Translations under genes and position numbers: made by a program | The notes under the pieces: model-generated | Seen by the model: the letters and a program-made list of their open reading frames with translations, nothing else | The model's database searches: none | Told to the model about the DNA's origin: nothing | Assembly: GCA_030867875.1 (NCBI GenBank) | Contig: JAOWCC010000577.1 | Location: 154,434,344-154,498,343 of the forward strand | Length of the DNA: 64,000 nucleotides | Reading direction: 5' to 3' | Origin: Actinernus sp. WN-2022 | Taxonomy: Eukaryota > Cnidaria > Anthozoa > Actiniaria > Actinernidae | Shown: one piece after another, positions 1 to 12,500 of the stretch | Position numbering within the stretch: the stretch's first letter is position 1 | Layout of the letters: each line of letters starts with the position of its first letter

Positions 1-1007
1 CTATTGGAAACATCTAGTTTTAACCGGATCTATGTTTTCCCTTGTCACTGGTCGTGATGAGATATAACTGGAGCTCCGCCCATTTGCTTGCCTATCAGTA
101 AGCAATAGACTACATGTTTCTATGTGTTTACTGGCGAAATAAAGCACGCGGGATGTTGGGAGAACACAAGAAATGCTTGAAAATCACAAGCCGAAGGCGC
201 TCCGACCCAAGTGCACTGAATGAATGGAACTTGAAGCCTTTATCTCGAAGTACTCTGTCTTTTTACATTAGAAATGTCAATTCTTTCATTCTACGATGAA
301 TAACTCATGAGTAAACCCGTAGCTTCCAATAAATTTGCCAGTTGTTTGAGCTGAAATCCGGCTTTCCCTCGCGGCAGAAGACATTTTTCAACGGCTACTA
401 AAACTGGAATTTTGAACCTCTTCACTTTCTTCTCTTGATATCACAGTAATGTCTCAGAAATGACATTTCCTACTTCAGCTGGAATAGCGGTGTGCATTTC
501 AAATGTTTTTCTCTGTCTTTTCTTTTCTCGCTTTCTGATTGGCTCTCCGCTATATGCAATTTAAGTACGGACAATGAAAATGACGTCACTCGCAAGCAGT
601 GGTAGCTTTGCAAAGTGCTTTTACGGCGAGGTTTGTGAATTCAAATGGCTGTTAACTTGGTTTCCAAAAACAAGAAAATGAGGATTTCACAAGCATTTCA
701 TCACTAGGAGAAGTTAATCGGTGACTCAAACTTCTTTGGAGTGTGCCATTTGGCAAAAATGTGAGTTCTCTCTTGAGTGGAACCGGGGTTCAGTTCGGAT
801 GCGACGCAGGCTAGAGTGGAGAAAGTTTCTGCGATTTTGGCTCGATCAGACTTTTTAGCTCAGAAGTCTTGAATTATATCACAGGCGTAAGGTTTTTGAT
901 TAACCGTTTATTTTACAAGACTTGACTGGGAATTATTGAGAGAATTTTTAGAAATTGTAATAATTCTGTAAATATTGTAATAAAAGAAACAAGACTTTAC
1001 CTGTGTG
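1..1007. other. Left-edge non-coding DNA
   Basis: I see no convincing exon or RNA gene here. The short ORFs have no recognisable domain. A stretch near 140-200 resembles part of a MITE at about 39,550-39,600 (both carry a segment reading acaagccgaaggcgc), so part of this region is repeat-derived. The missing 3' exons of the guanylate cyclase that begins to the right are not seen here. I looked for the conserved segment that follows RIGIHTG in receptor cyclases and did not find it. Confidence 0.4.
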
Positions 1008-2010
1008 TTGGGGTGTATTCGTTTGGGAAATCCGTTTTCGGATTTCGAGATCCGAAAACGGATTTCGTGTTCGTTTGGGAAATCCGAAAATGGATTTCGA
1101 CTTTAGCATGATCCAAGAAATCCATGTCTGAGAAGGATTTCGTGGATTAATCCAAATCCGGATTTCTGTCTTTGCGTTTTTGGGGGAAATCCGAAAACGG
1201 ATTAGTAAAATAGTACTAATGAACAGCAGTATTCATCGGTAATGCTGTGCGCACGCATCTGTTTCGATTTATATATGTATTGTTCATGGTCAGGCTCCTG
1301 TCATGGTCGGGTCCTAAATATATAAGCGCTTGAACAGGAATATGGCAGCCATCTATTGCACCTATTACACCTGGGAATCCTCGTTTCTCTTCAAATTGAT
1401 CGATTGTTTCTCTTACCCCCTGACCCTCTGGAAAATGGATGAATCTCGGCCCCATACGATTTACGATTACCTTGCAGACTCGGTGATAAACTTCAAAAGC
1501 AGTGGATGTTGTAACATCAAATCGATCTGACACTGACCTCATGCACTCGGGATGACCTAGTATCCAAACTGTAATGAGAATCTGCTTTCTTAAATCTACT
1601 GGGGCCCTGCCTCCGTGGGTTTGGTGCTGAGGTAGCTCTAGACAAAGAGCAAGAAGAATTGACCCGCGAGACATACGGAAACAGACGGACGGTAGTGTGG
1701 TACAACCTCTTCAAAATACAATGATATTCGCACTCGATTCGTCTGTTGGTTACTTTGCATGAGAAGCAAAAGAACAGCTCCATTGTCATCACACTCAATC
1801 AAAATATCTGCATCTATTTCAGTATCAAAAAACTCATCAAAAAGAAGAAAGAGCGCAGCGAGAGCTCTTCGCCAGTGTGCCATTTTTGATAGTGACCAAT
1901 TTAATTTAGGCTACAGTTGCGTTAGCAACAAATCCCTTTTCGGATTTCGTGTTTTTGTGAGAACTGGAAATCCAGGAAATCCGGATCACCTGGATTTTCC
2001 CAAAGGCAAT
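1008..2010 (-). mobile_element. PIF/Harbinger-type DNA transposon, degraded
   Basis: Both ends are built from clustered copies of AATCCGAAAACGGATT and its complement, densest at 1028-1200 and again at 1935-2005. They flank a minus-strand transposase relic at 1216-1883. The left end reads inward as GGGTGTATTCGTTTGGGAAA. A related terminus appears in inverse orientation near 17,735-17,765 inside the cyclase gene, so this is a dispersed family. Boundaries are approximate because I could not fix a clean target-site duplication. The transposase is frameshifted, so the copy is probably not autonomous. Confidence 0.6.
1216..1883 (-). pseudogene. HARBI1-like nuclease (Harbinger transposase), frameshifted
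   Basis: Reading leftwards from 1883, one frame gives an N-terminal piece (starting MAHWRRALAALFLL, running to HYRPSV near 1690). The protein then continues in another frame as FRMSRGSILLALCLEL. That frame runs to about 1240 and contains GVIGAIDGCHIPV. FRMSR followed later by GAIDGTHI-type sequence is typical of the DDE_Tnp_4 nuclease of PIF/Harbinger elements, where this Asp is the first catalytic acidic residue. The frame change at about 1675-1690 fits a one-base loss. The C-terminal half with the remaining acidic residues is missing. I infer a dead or non-autonomous copy. Confidence 0.65.
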
Positions 2011-2211
2011 TTCAGCGCATTTGGGCGATTTTTCTGGTTCTGCCAGGTGAATTAAATTTCCTTGTATGCTGCCATTTGTCAAAGAAAGCTTTCTCTCGGC
2101 GCCTAAGAAGTGTTTACATTTTGACTTTCAATGGCCTTTTTCGACTCGAAAGCAGACTAGTTTATTATGCAGTCATTTGAAGCTATGTAAGTGCCGTTCG
2201 TCGTTGTAAAA

Positions 2212-2427
2212 AACAAATCGCATACATTATTCCATTGTTCGTACTCGTATTGATCATATAAATGACTAGTCTGATTTTCAGACAGTACGAGGTCCTCCGC
2301 TCACTTAAATGACGTCATAAAATGTACAAAACTTTGCAGTGAAACAAAGCTCGTTTTGAACATTTTATGATGTCATTTCTATGATCAATACGAGTACGGA
2401 CAATGGAAAAATGTATGCGATTTGTTA
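2212..2427. repeat. Hairpin MITE, copy 1
   Basis: The two ends are inverted copies of each other: aaatcgcatacat followed by ccattgttcgtactcg on the left, and the reverse complement on the right. The interior includes TGACGTCAT-type sequence. A piece at about 2264-2303 closely matches the terminus of the MULE-like element at 31,987. A second copy lies at 2908-3094. Confidence 0.6.
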
Positions 2428-2907
2428 AACAGACGCGCGGCCGGCTTTCGTATCGAAGCGGAATTTGCAAAGATTTGTGAATCCACGTTATGTACAAATC
2501 TGTTCCAAAAATCAAGAAAGTGAGGATTTTAAAAGCATTTCATCACTGGGAAAAGTTAATCGGGAGTCAAACTTCTTTGTATGGTGCCATTTGTCAAAAT
2601 TTGAGTTCTCTCTAGAGTCGAACAAAGCATTTTCGGCGAATTTGTGATTGACTTTGTGACAAGTTCGACCGATCTGTTAGAACTAGAACTGAGATCGAAA
2701 TGGTCTTGAATTAAATACATAAGTTCTAGTTCGTAATTACAATCTCATTATTCAGGATATTTAAATAACATTCTTACGAAGAAACAAACAGTTTAGAGTA
2801 GCTTGTAGGCATTTTTATAGAAAAGACCGGTGTTTACGTTTTGGACTTTTAGACTCGAAGGCAGTTTGTACACACTCGTTTGAACCGAAAAGTGTTTTGT
2901 TGTAAAA

Positions 2908-3094
2908 TCAAATCGCATACATTTTCCATTGTTCGTACTCTTATTGATCATAGAAATTACGCCATAAAATGGCCAAAACTTTGCAGTGAAACAACTCGCT
3001 GCGCTCGTTGCTCCACTTAAGTTTTTAACAATTTATGACGTAATTTCTATGAGCAGTAAGAGTATGGACAATGGAAACATGTATGCGATTTGTT
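2908..3094. repeat. Hairpin MITE, copy 2
   Basis: Same inverted-repeat ends and same internal segment (aaaactttgcagtgaaacaa) as the copy at 2212-2427, but shorter and diverged in the middle. It carries the palindromic ctcgctgcgctcgttg motif that recurs in other MITEs of this window. No coding capacity. Confidence 0.6.
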
Positions 3095-3445
3095 AAGTAG
3101 AAGACCTGCGAGGGAAACAAAACTCATGTTTTTCTCCCAAGTCCAAAATAAAACAAACTACATACCTATGGTTTCCGAATTTCATTCAACATTATGTACA
3201 ACGGCGAAAAACAGAGTTAATTACAAAATACAAATTGTTTGCTTAAAAACAACGTGAAAACGCGAAATTAATTTGTCCATTTAGTAGAGGACACGAGACC
3301 TTAAAGTGCACGTATCATGTCAAAAAAATGTGTTTTTTTTATTGTACTATTGTGTTTGTTTCTCACAAAAAGGTATTAATCATGCAAATTTTGTAACATT
3401 TCTGGCATTTAATCCCTAATTTTGATTAGTTTTCGTGGAATCTGT
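3095..3445. other. Non-coding spacer
   Basis: AT-rich DNA between the second hairpin MITE and the SINE. I see no exon, RNA gene or clear repeat. Confidence 0.4.
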
Positions 3446-3819
3446 GACCGCCTCACTGGTTAGCTCAGTTGGTAGAGCACGGTCTAGAGTGCGGGAGGTC
3501 GGGGGTTCGAATCCGGGTCGCGTCCTTGGGCAGGGACGTTTATAAGCCGTTGGCCTTGTCTCCTTCCACTTCTAATCAGTATTTGAAGGGGACGTGAAAG
3601 AACCTGTTGTACTACTCGAACAAGAGCAGGGGATTGTCACCCGGTACAGCAGCCTGGCCATTGTACTAACCACATACTCAACATTGTAAACTGCGTGGCA
3701 GCTATTAGCGCCGTAAGCAGTCCGAAAAAAAATCACTGACGGGATATGTCAGTAATATGTAAAGCGCCATGAGACTGTGGTGATATGGCGCTATATAAAT
3801 ATGGCCATTATTATTATAA
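3446..3819 (+). mobile_element. tRNA-derived SINE with L2-type tail
   Basis: The head contains RNA polymerase III box A (TAGCTCAGTTGGTAGAGC, about 3460-3477) and box B (GGTTCGAATCC, 3504-3514). It resembles a tRNA, but the acceptor stem does not pair, so it is not a functional tRNA gene. A tRNA-unrelated body follows. The 3' end reads GTAAAGCGCC ... GGCGCTATATAAATATGG and then ATT repeats. That tail matches the 3' end of the L2-type LINE at 48,440-49,135, which suggests the SINE uses L2 reverse transcriptase. Confidence 0.75.
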
Positions 3820-4368
3820 GATGAATCAACTCCCTCCCTAGAGAAAACTACTATAATAAAATCCTGTTGTTTTCATTGTGACATCACAAGATGAATCAAT
3901 CCCTTAATTCGGGTAGTGTTTATTCTAGTTGAATTGCTGCTCCTGCCTCTCAAAGAAAACTAAGTTAGACAACTGAAGTATATCAGAAATGGAATTTGGA
4001 GCAAAAGGAGTTAATGTTGTTTTATGGCTTTACTTGCACTTAATATTATTCTATCCTTCAAAAATCTAGACGTGAAGCAACAGAAACAATTAAAATCTAA
4101 TTTCGCGAGAAATCACTTTTTCACCTGCCGTCGTCCTCAGCGGCCTGATTGCGTGGTCGATGTGACGCGCCACAACTGATTTCCCGCGGTCTCAAACTAC
4201 ACACACGTGCAAGTGGAAATGTAAAGCTGTTGTTTCCCTAGGGAGTTATCATGTTTTGAGGCCTGTCACGTGATACGTTCTCGTCCTATCGAAAAAGGCG
4301 GTTCACTTGATGGGGGGGAGGGTGCCGGTATAACAATAACACTAACTTCTACATCACTTGTTATGTAC
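3820..4368. other. Non-coding DNA left of the last visible cyclase exon
   Basis: By position this should be intron of the minus-strand receptor cyclase, because the exon ending at 4369 has a proper donor (CAG|GTACAT). I see no further cyclase exon, nor any other gene, before the window edge. Confidence 0.5.
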
Positions 4369-6595
4369 CTGTGTGAATTCCGATTCGCAGCTGTAGCTGG
4401 TCTTCAGGTCGGTGCCTTATACGGAACTCGGTCATGTGACTGAGTAGGTGCAGAGCCATACTGGCTATCTCGCCTGCATGTTGTGCGCCATTCAGCATAG
4501 GACAACCGCTGACCACCATGTACGCATCACCAATCGTCTCCACCTTTCACAGAGCACACATAATTATATAAGTAAAATCTATCTAAGCGTTCATTACCGC
4601 GCTACCTGGTAAATACTGTCATATAGTCACTATATACTATATCATACTGTCATACGCATCACCGATCGTCTCCACCTTTCATAGAGCACACATAATTATA
4701 TAAGTAAAATCTATCTACGCGTTCATTACCGCGCTACCTGGTAAATACTGTCATATAGTCAGAATATTTCGACCAATAAGAACGCTGAATATATCTATGT
4801 TGAACTCTCAAATGTTACTAAAATAATATGGGCTGCGTCAGGCAAAAAGGGCCCGGACGACATAATACGTAAATGTATTTTGAAATTGTACCATGTTTTT
4901 TATCGGCTTGTGGCGCGATTACAATATGCATCGCGAGCGCCACATTGTGCTACTAACAAGTAGTGGTGAATTGATCAGTGAAATCGAAGACGAAATTTAC
5001 GATATTTTTACACGAGGGTGTGATCACAATTTTAGCAGAAGCAAATGATTCCTTATCATCAGACGATTGTTTCAAGGTGTAACTTATACTATTGCTAAAA
5101 TCATATTATGAGCTACGGGGAGTAGAATGACTGCAGAAAAGAATTTTTAAGGCAAAAATTGATCATCTTGTTCATCTTATTTTTTACTCTTTAATGCTAG
5201 CAGGTATAAATGAATGTCATACATCAAAATCATCCCCTGTGACAGGATTCCTAATGTTTGTGGTCATATTTGTAATCGGGCCCTTGCATCAAAATCACGT
5301 AAATTTCACCCCTGATTTTTGTTGTCCATTTCTTGAAACTGACATTTATTGTTAGGAATGAAATCTAGCACTTCTCGTAAAGAATACAATACAATACAAT
5401 CTTCAACCTGTTATTAGGAACACCGTTGTAGGAATTATTTAACTTGAATGTCGTCCGGGCCCTTTTTGCCTGACGCGGCCCATATATGAAAGAGTTTTGT
5501 CAAAAGTTTTGGACGGAATCGTTCAACTGGTAGTAACATAATGTAAACCTACCTTGTACACACCAAACTGAGTGATTATCTCGTCAAAGGCAACGTACAG
5601 ATCATGCAACAAGTTGACAACCTGAAAAAGGTAGTAAATGTTATATGTCAGCAACAACACTTCAGTCGATCCTTTTTCTACAAAGAACCAAGACTCAGAC
5701 TTCGAAACATCCCTCGTACCTCGTGAGGTGTGCTGTTAGAGCACAGCTTTGTGAATCCTACGATGTCACTGAAGAAAATAGTCACCTCCTCAAATTCCTC
5801 AGCCTGAACCGAACTGTAGAGCTTGAGCTGCTCGGCCACTGATCTGCATGGAAAATAATTATGGATTTACTTTAGATCGTTAAAACCGCCAGGAACGAAA
5901 ACTTCATGGCAAAGATAATATGACGCTTTTTTTCTATTGCTACTGAATGATAGTATAAAAAAATATATTGGAAAACATTTATTATCATCAATATATATAC
6001 GCAGCAAAATCAATACCACTCTTCAGGCTTTTCAATAGGGTTTCACAACTGGCATATTCTATGAAGTAGCCGGGATACATAACTTCAAAATCTCCCTTTT
6101 CATACTCTTTTCAATAGAGATGCTTACTTTATCTGGGTAAAGTAGCCGACAAAATATCCAGAGTAGACAGTGAATTTCGCCGGCTACTGGCTATTATGGA
6201 AAACACTGCGCACGTCATCTGGAAAACGTACACGAAGGGCGGGACGCAAATACGTTAAACAAATAGAGTCATGGCAAACAGTTTGTTGGGCTCGAGCTGC
6301 AAATGGCAGTACGCGCCGCACAAACGAACACCATGCCCCCAAAGGTCATACTATTCCCTTAATCATATTTACTGTAGTTGGGAAGTGTCAGTGAGAAGCA
6401 AATTAAGAGATCGCCCAAGAAGTTTCTAACATGGTTCTTGGGTCCTGTACTTACGGAGGAAGCAATCTGTAGAGGAGGACATCTGTCTTCTCCTTTTCCT
6501 CTTTCAGATCGCGAGTTCTCTCTGCTGACAGTTGTTCCAGGTGATTCGCGTGTTTCTCCATCATAGATAGCATGTTCTCGATGATGTTGGTATTC
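4369..6595 (-). CDS. Cyclase exons 14-17: linker and first part of the catalytic domain
   Basis: Exons 6595-6455, 5843-5720, 5621-5553 and 4543-4369. The first encodes the dimerising helix ([20 protein letters not shown]...) and LLP|PSVAEQLK. The next carries [13 protein letters not shown], with the first metal-binding Asp, and the last carries [14 protein letters not shown]. In that motif the Glu is the guanine-specifying residue of guanylate cyclases and the Asp is the second metal ligand. The final visible exon ends RIGIHTG with a phase-1 donor. The segment with the second guanine-contact residue (PRYCLFGDTVN-like) should be in the next exon, left of the window. Confidence 0.93.
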
Positions 6596-9500
6596 CTACG
6601 AAATCGTCAAAGTATGTGACAAGTTATAATGGTTGACTTAGTTTTAAACAAAAAAAACTACTGCAGGTTTGCGTCGGCAGGGAAGTTAAACACTGGTTAC
6701 GTTAACACTGTCTTGGGAAGGGCTCACGCTCAGAACGGGTCAGCTATAACTCTCACCACACGACAGTTGGCATACGTCTATCAGCTGGGCGTTGTTAGTT
6801 AGTCAGAATTACTACAGACACTTGCCTGTATTGTCCACTGATTATCTTGAGTCTTTCTACGATACTCAAGAAGTGCGGTCTGTCTTCGGGATCTTCAACC
6901 CAGCATTCTTCCATGAACTGGATTAGCTCGGCGCGGACATCATCAGTGGATACGCGAGGACGGAACGGAGGGTTGTCTCGAGCTATGATACGCTCAATTA
7001 TCTCTGCAAAGAAATAATAGAATAGCACGACAAAGTCATAATGAATTACAATTTGTGGGTGTCAATGTTAAACCACCTGACGATGTCTGCGTTTGCTATT
7101 ATGACCCAAGGTCCAGTTGTTTAAAGACTGATAGTTAAGTTAATCCAGTCCTGACCAAGAGATATGCCAAATCCACTGCTGGGTCCTGGGGTTGAATCAT
7201 GAATTTTCGCCACTAAATATTTAATTAACATCTGTTTCAAGAAATCTTCTTAAAACGGTAACGTGCTGGTGGTGCGCCTATATGGAGCCAATGTTCGATT
7301 AGTGGCTGTTAATTGACTACGAACAGTTAAAGTGCATTTGGGTCCTAGCCAGTTATCATTGATTTAAAGGTCAAAGTGCATATGAGCACTAGCCAGTTAT
7401 CATTGATTTAAAGGTCAAAGTGCGTATGGGCCGTAGCCAGTTATCATTGATTTAAAGGTCAAAGTGCATATGGGCCCTAGCCAGTTAACATTGATTTAAA
7501 GGTCAAAGTGCAAATGAGCCCTAGCCAGTTATCATTGATTTAAAAGTCAAAGTGCATATGAGCCCTAGCCAGTTATCATTGATTTAAAGGTCAAAGTGCG
7601 TATGGGCCGTAGCCAGTTATCATTGATTTAAAGGTCAAAGTGCATATGGGCCCTAGCCAGTTATCATTGATTTAAAGGTCAAAGTGCATATGGGCCCTAG
7701 CCAGTTATCATTGATTTAAAGGTCAAAGTGCATATGGGCCCTAGCCAGTTATCATTGATTTAAAGGTCAAAGTGCATATGGGCCCTAGCCAGTTATCATT
7801 GATTTAAAGGTCAAAGTGCATATGGGCCCTAGCCAGTTATCATTGATTTAAAGGTCAAAGTGGAAAACGACCAACATAAGCATCTGCCATTTTCGTTTAT
7901 TAATCAAACTTCAATGACTTCATTTAAGCCACAAGTCAATTCTAGTTCCTTTTGCTCTGCGATTATGTCAAGTCCACTTGTTAAAATATATTTCCATAAC
8001 ATTGCAAGAATCACATGTCTGACGCTGAAAAACAACTGAAAGCACATTCAATGTTACGACTCAATTCATTTTCAGCTCATTAACATAACGTGACTTAAAT
8101 GATGTCTGTCTTTTTCTTCGTTGACTGCATTATTTAGCGATAAACGCAATTGCCTGAAAGAATGATATACCCTGAATACCTGATAAGATTTCAGTAGCCT
8201 GCTTTCAGGCGGTAGATCGGTGTTTTTTTCGCGCAGCAAACGGATCATCGAAACGGCCGCCATATTGGCCGAGCGTGATTGAGACCTGGGTTCGAATGAC
8301 AAACACCTGGTTTCTGAGTACAAAAGTTAGATCCCGCCCACCAGCGGACGGGGTATATGATTGGCTGAAACGGTGTCAATCAAAGCTTAACGCGGCAAGT
8401 GTTGAAAGCAAGAACTGAAATGAATAAGTGTAGCCTGCGAAGCGGCGTTACTAGAATAATTGTTGTGTACTGAGCTTGCAGTTGATAAAATATGGCGAGT
8501 AATACAAAAAGCTTTGTCTTTCTTGAAGACTAAGGTGAAGTACCCTGGTTCCAGAGGTTTTCTAGAGAGAACAGCCACGCAGAAAGAGCCGCAAAGGCGG
8601 CGATCGGCGAACTGCGAGAGGTTTATTGTCGAGTTCTCTTCGCAAGTTCGTAAACCGTAAATATCATACTCTTTCCAAAGCGCCAGAATATCTCTACTTA
8701 GAAGTAGGCTCTGTATATAGCTTCCTCCTGCTCCGTTTTCAAAGTTATCTCCTTCGCCTTTACCCTGGTTCCAGAGATTTTCTAGAGAGAACACAGCTGC
8801 TCGCTTCTTTCTCCGCGGCTGGGTAAAGGTACTTTGAAAACGGAGCAGGAGGAAGCTATACAGAACCTAGGCGTCTAGTAAAGATGTTCTGGCTGTGCTT
8901 TCGACAGGCTTTGGAAAGAGTATGATATTTACGGTAAAGAGAACTCGACAACGAACTGTGATTTAATTCGCCACTGTAAAGTATTATTGTCGACCAAATT
9001 GCAGAGATGCAATCCGGCTATTGACTTCACGGCCGTTGAACAAGGAAATAATCAGAAATCCGCCTCAATACATTTATGCAACGGTCGTCCATTTCTTTCG
9101 GCAAACATTCACCAAGATGGACTTCGACTTCTCAGAGAAAGAGCTTCTCGTTTCTACTCTCTCGTTAGGGTTGATGATCACAACATTTACCTGTGTACTT
9201 TGCACTCGTAGTTTGTTTGTCCACGAGTTCTTCAATATCGAGTTCTGACAAAAAATTGTCTCCATCGGAGTTTTCTTTGAAGTTTAGAGATTTTTTCCAT
9301 CCTGTATTTGTCCTCTGAGCTTTTTTTTATGCGAGCTTAATTATTTTAAGGAAGGAAGCAGCCGCTTGTATCGCACCTCTTCTGATTCGCCAGACTGTGC
9401 TTGCTGCGGTGTGGCTTTTTGAAGCAGCTTGTAATGTTGTATGTATTTCGGAGGATTTGCAAACTCTTTGAGAGACTGATGGGGCGAACGCAACAAGCTA

Positions 9501-12500
9501 AAACCGAACTGGCTACATATATATTCTAAAGTGGTACTGTCACAGTCCTTTCCATGGAGATCTTTGAACAAAAATAGCTGGTTTTATTGAAATTTCCGTA
9601 TCTGAGAACCAATTGATAATGTTACCAACATTTTGCATTGTATTTGACAGCGAGCGAAGTTTGTTTTGAATTGCACGCTTCATTTCAATCAAACCAAATC
9701 AAAATTGTCAGGCTGTCACACGTCGACTCCTATTGGTCAATTAAGAATGGGTTACAAGTAATGGGGTCATGTGCGTGGTGGGCGAATATTCAGAATCCAT
9801 GCGTTTTCGGGCAGGCGGTCTTTCCTTTCTGCTTCTTCTCCCCCACCCCCTCCATTTGTCATTCGATCCCAAGTCTCAATCACGCTCGGCCAATATGGCG
9901 GCCGCTTCGATGATCCGTTCAGCTGCGCGAAAAAACACCATCTACCGCCTGAAAGCAGGCTAAGATTTCAATAACCTGACTGTCCTTCTCGTTATTGAGA
10001 CCATTCCTTTGTATTAACATTTGGTCGGGTTTATCGACGCACTTCAGATAACCAAGGTCTATAGCTAGTAATAATAATACTCTTTATTTGCACCACTATT
10101 TAGAATTTTACAAAGCTAAAAGAAAAATTATCTTATAAATTACCATATACATACATTACAAAGGAAAGACAATGAAAGAGAGTGCAGGGGAGCCGGAGTA
10201 ACCTAGGTTTTCGAAGCCAACTCCCCTAGTTCTTTACAGGTCATTTTTTTAGTTAAACATATTTACAATATTGTTTTCCCCAAAAGCACTAGGCTTAGGG
10301 AAGAGGTCAAAACAATGGTACTCTGGCGGGACCCAATTTTGATGGAAGGGGGGTTGTACCCGGAACCCACCACCTATTTTGGCAAAATCTAGATTTTTGA
10401 CCACAAATATCTTCTTGAATAAAATACTTATTGAAAAGTAACTACATTTCTAGTTTCTACAGGCAGAGAAGAACGTGTGTCTGCATTAAAATCACGTATC
10501 CCTAGTTACAACGCGAAAAGATCACCCTCGAAAAAAGGGGTAGGGGGTATTACCCGCCACCCACCACCTCCCCTGACAAAATTGGGTCCCATTCGAAATC
10601 CATTGTTTTTACAACAATATACATTTTATTTTATTTTATACAGGCACACGCAAACAAAGAAAAAAAATATCAATAAGCAAACTAACCGAAAACAAAATAT
10701 AACAAAAGGAGCTGGAGTTCACCGAGAAACGATCAGTATTAATAATAACATTTTGAACTTCACGAAAAAAAGAACAATTCACATCATAATCAGTCCAGAC
10801 TTTACACCATACAAAATAAACAATAATTTATTTTTGTCGCTACTCGCTGACCACGTCTGTCCTAAGATATTAGCAGCAGAGGTAAGGAAAACATTACGCT
10901 GAGCGGCATACCGAGGACAGTGGAGGAAAAAGTGCTTAACTGTTTCTTTTTAAAGACCGCACTCACACAAAGGGGAAGCACAACAATTTATTTTAAATAA
11001 ATAACCCATTAAACTGACAAACCCAAGCCTAAGGCGAGTCTTGACGCGAGTCTTGAAATTGAAAATTCAAATAACTTATTATAAGTACGTGGTAATAAAG
11101 AGGATCGGATTTTTGCTTTAAAAGTAGGTAAATATATAGAGTTCCGGACTTCTATAAACATTAGTGTTTGTACACTATTTAGTGCTACCCTCTTAAAATA
11201 AAGGTATTATTATTATATTATTATTATTATAACGAATTCCAATAAAGTATATATAGAAGAGGGGAAAAATGACTGAAGAAATCTGGAAGTTCTGCATGAA
11301 AATTGAGTGAAATTTTCACTTGATCTAAGAGGGATATGAGTACGGTCACTAGAAATTTTAGGCAGAAGTTCGACTAAATAGTTAGGAGCAATATTTTTGG
11401 CAATTTTATAAAATTTTACCATCTTATGCATCTCTCTCCTAGTTCTAAGATCTTCCCAGGCTAGCTCCTCATGTAAACTAGCAGAACTGATCCCCTTAAT
11501 AGCTCTCGTTACCGCCCTCAGTTTCGGCTTCATATTGAATACTGTCTAACAAAACCGATTCACATTCATTACAATTGTCCCAGATAATATCCCCATATTC
11601 CATAAGCGGTCTAATTACAAGCATACTAAAGTAGACCTATCAACCTTAAATTTTAAAAATTTCAACAAATTTAATCGTTTGGATGCTTTTTCATGCATTA
11701 CTCCATGACATATTACACTGCAAGATAAGCCCAAGGTGAGTATGAGATTCTACTTCCTTTACAATCTTAGAATCAAGATAAATAGAGGATGATCAACCTT
11801 TTCTTTCTTAAGTAATTTACCTCTTGGCTCAAGTTCACTGCCGTTGAATGGCGCCGCCCTGGTGAAAATCTCCTGGACGATGATAGCAAAGCTATACACA
11901 TCTCCCTTTTGGCTCATTCCTTCTCGCTCCATTTTATCCATGTTGATGTGTTCCGGGGCACACCACAGCAGATCTGACAGAAACAATAATTTAAAAAGTT
12001 AGTTTTTAGGAAACTTGTTTAAAGGTTTCAAGAAAAATCCCACTGGAAAATGATTACTCAAGATACCTTCCACGGGAAATTATTTCAGTGATTGATAACG
12101 TTACAACACATTAACCTTTGTAGCCCATCAGATGTTTCTCTACTGCGTAATTGGTGGAATAGCGTCACGTGACGCAAGGTCGCGTGGCGACAACGGCCGA
12201 ATTGATTTCTTATTCAACACAACTGGTTTGGCTCATACCTCTCGGATCGGTTCCAGTATGTCGTAATTAACAACGAACGCTCAAATCGGTTCGACTTGGA
12301 ATTTGGCGTCCCTTATGGTTCTTGTTTGGGCCCACTCTTGTTCTCTATTTATAGTAGTCAGCTGTTTGACATTGTTAGCCATCATTTACCAGAGGTTCAT
12401 TCGTACGCTGATGATACCTAGCTCTACTTAGCGTTTAAACCGGCTGATGATACATCTCAAGCCGCTGCTCTCGCTGCCATGGAAGCTTGCAAAGAAGATC

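Noticed and set aside
3446..3525. Functional tRNA gene
   Set aside because: Boxes A and B are good, but the acceptor stem does not pair and a long SINE body with an L2 tail follows.
7327..7862. CRISPR array
   Set aside because: The whole 44-bp unit repeats; there are no unique spacers, and the context is a eukaryotic intron. The same holds for the 42-, 74-76- and 86-bp arrays.
10477..10902. 141-codon plus-strand ORF
   Set aside because: Low-complexity, lysine- and asparagine-rich; it is antisense to a minus-strand LINE relic with a recognisable C-terminal domain.
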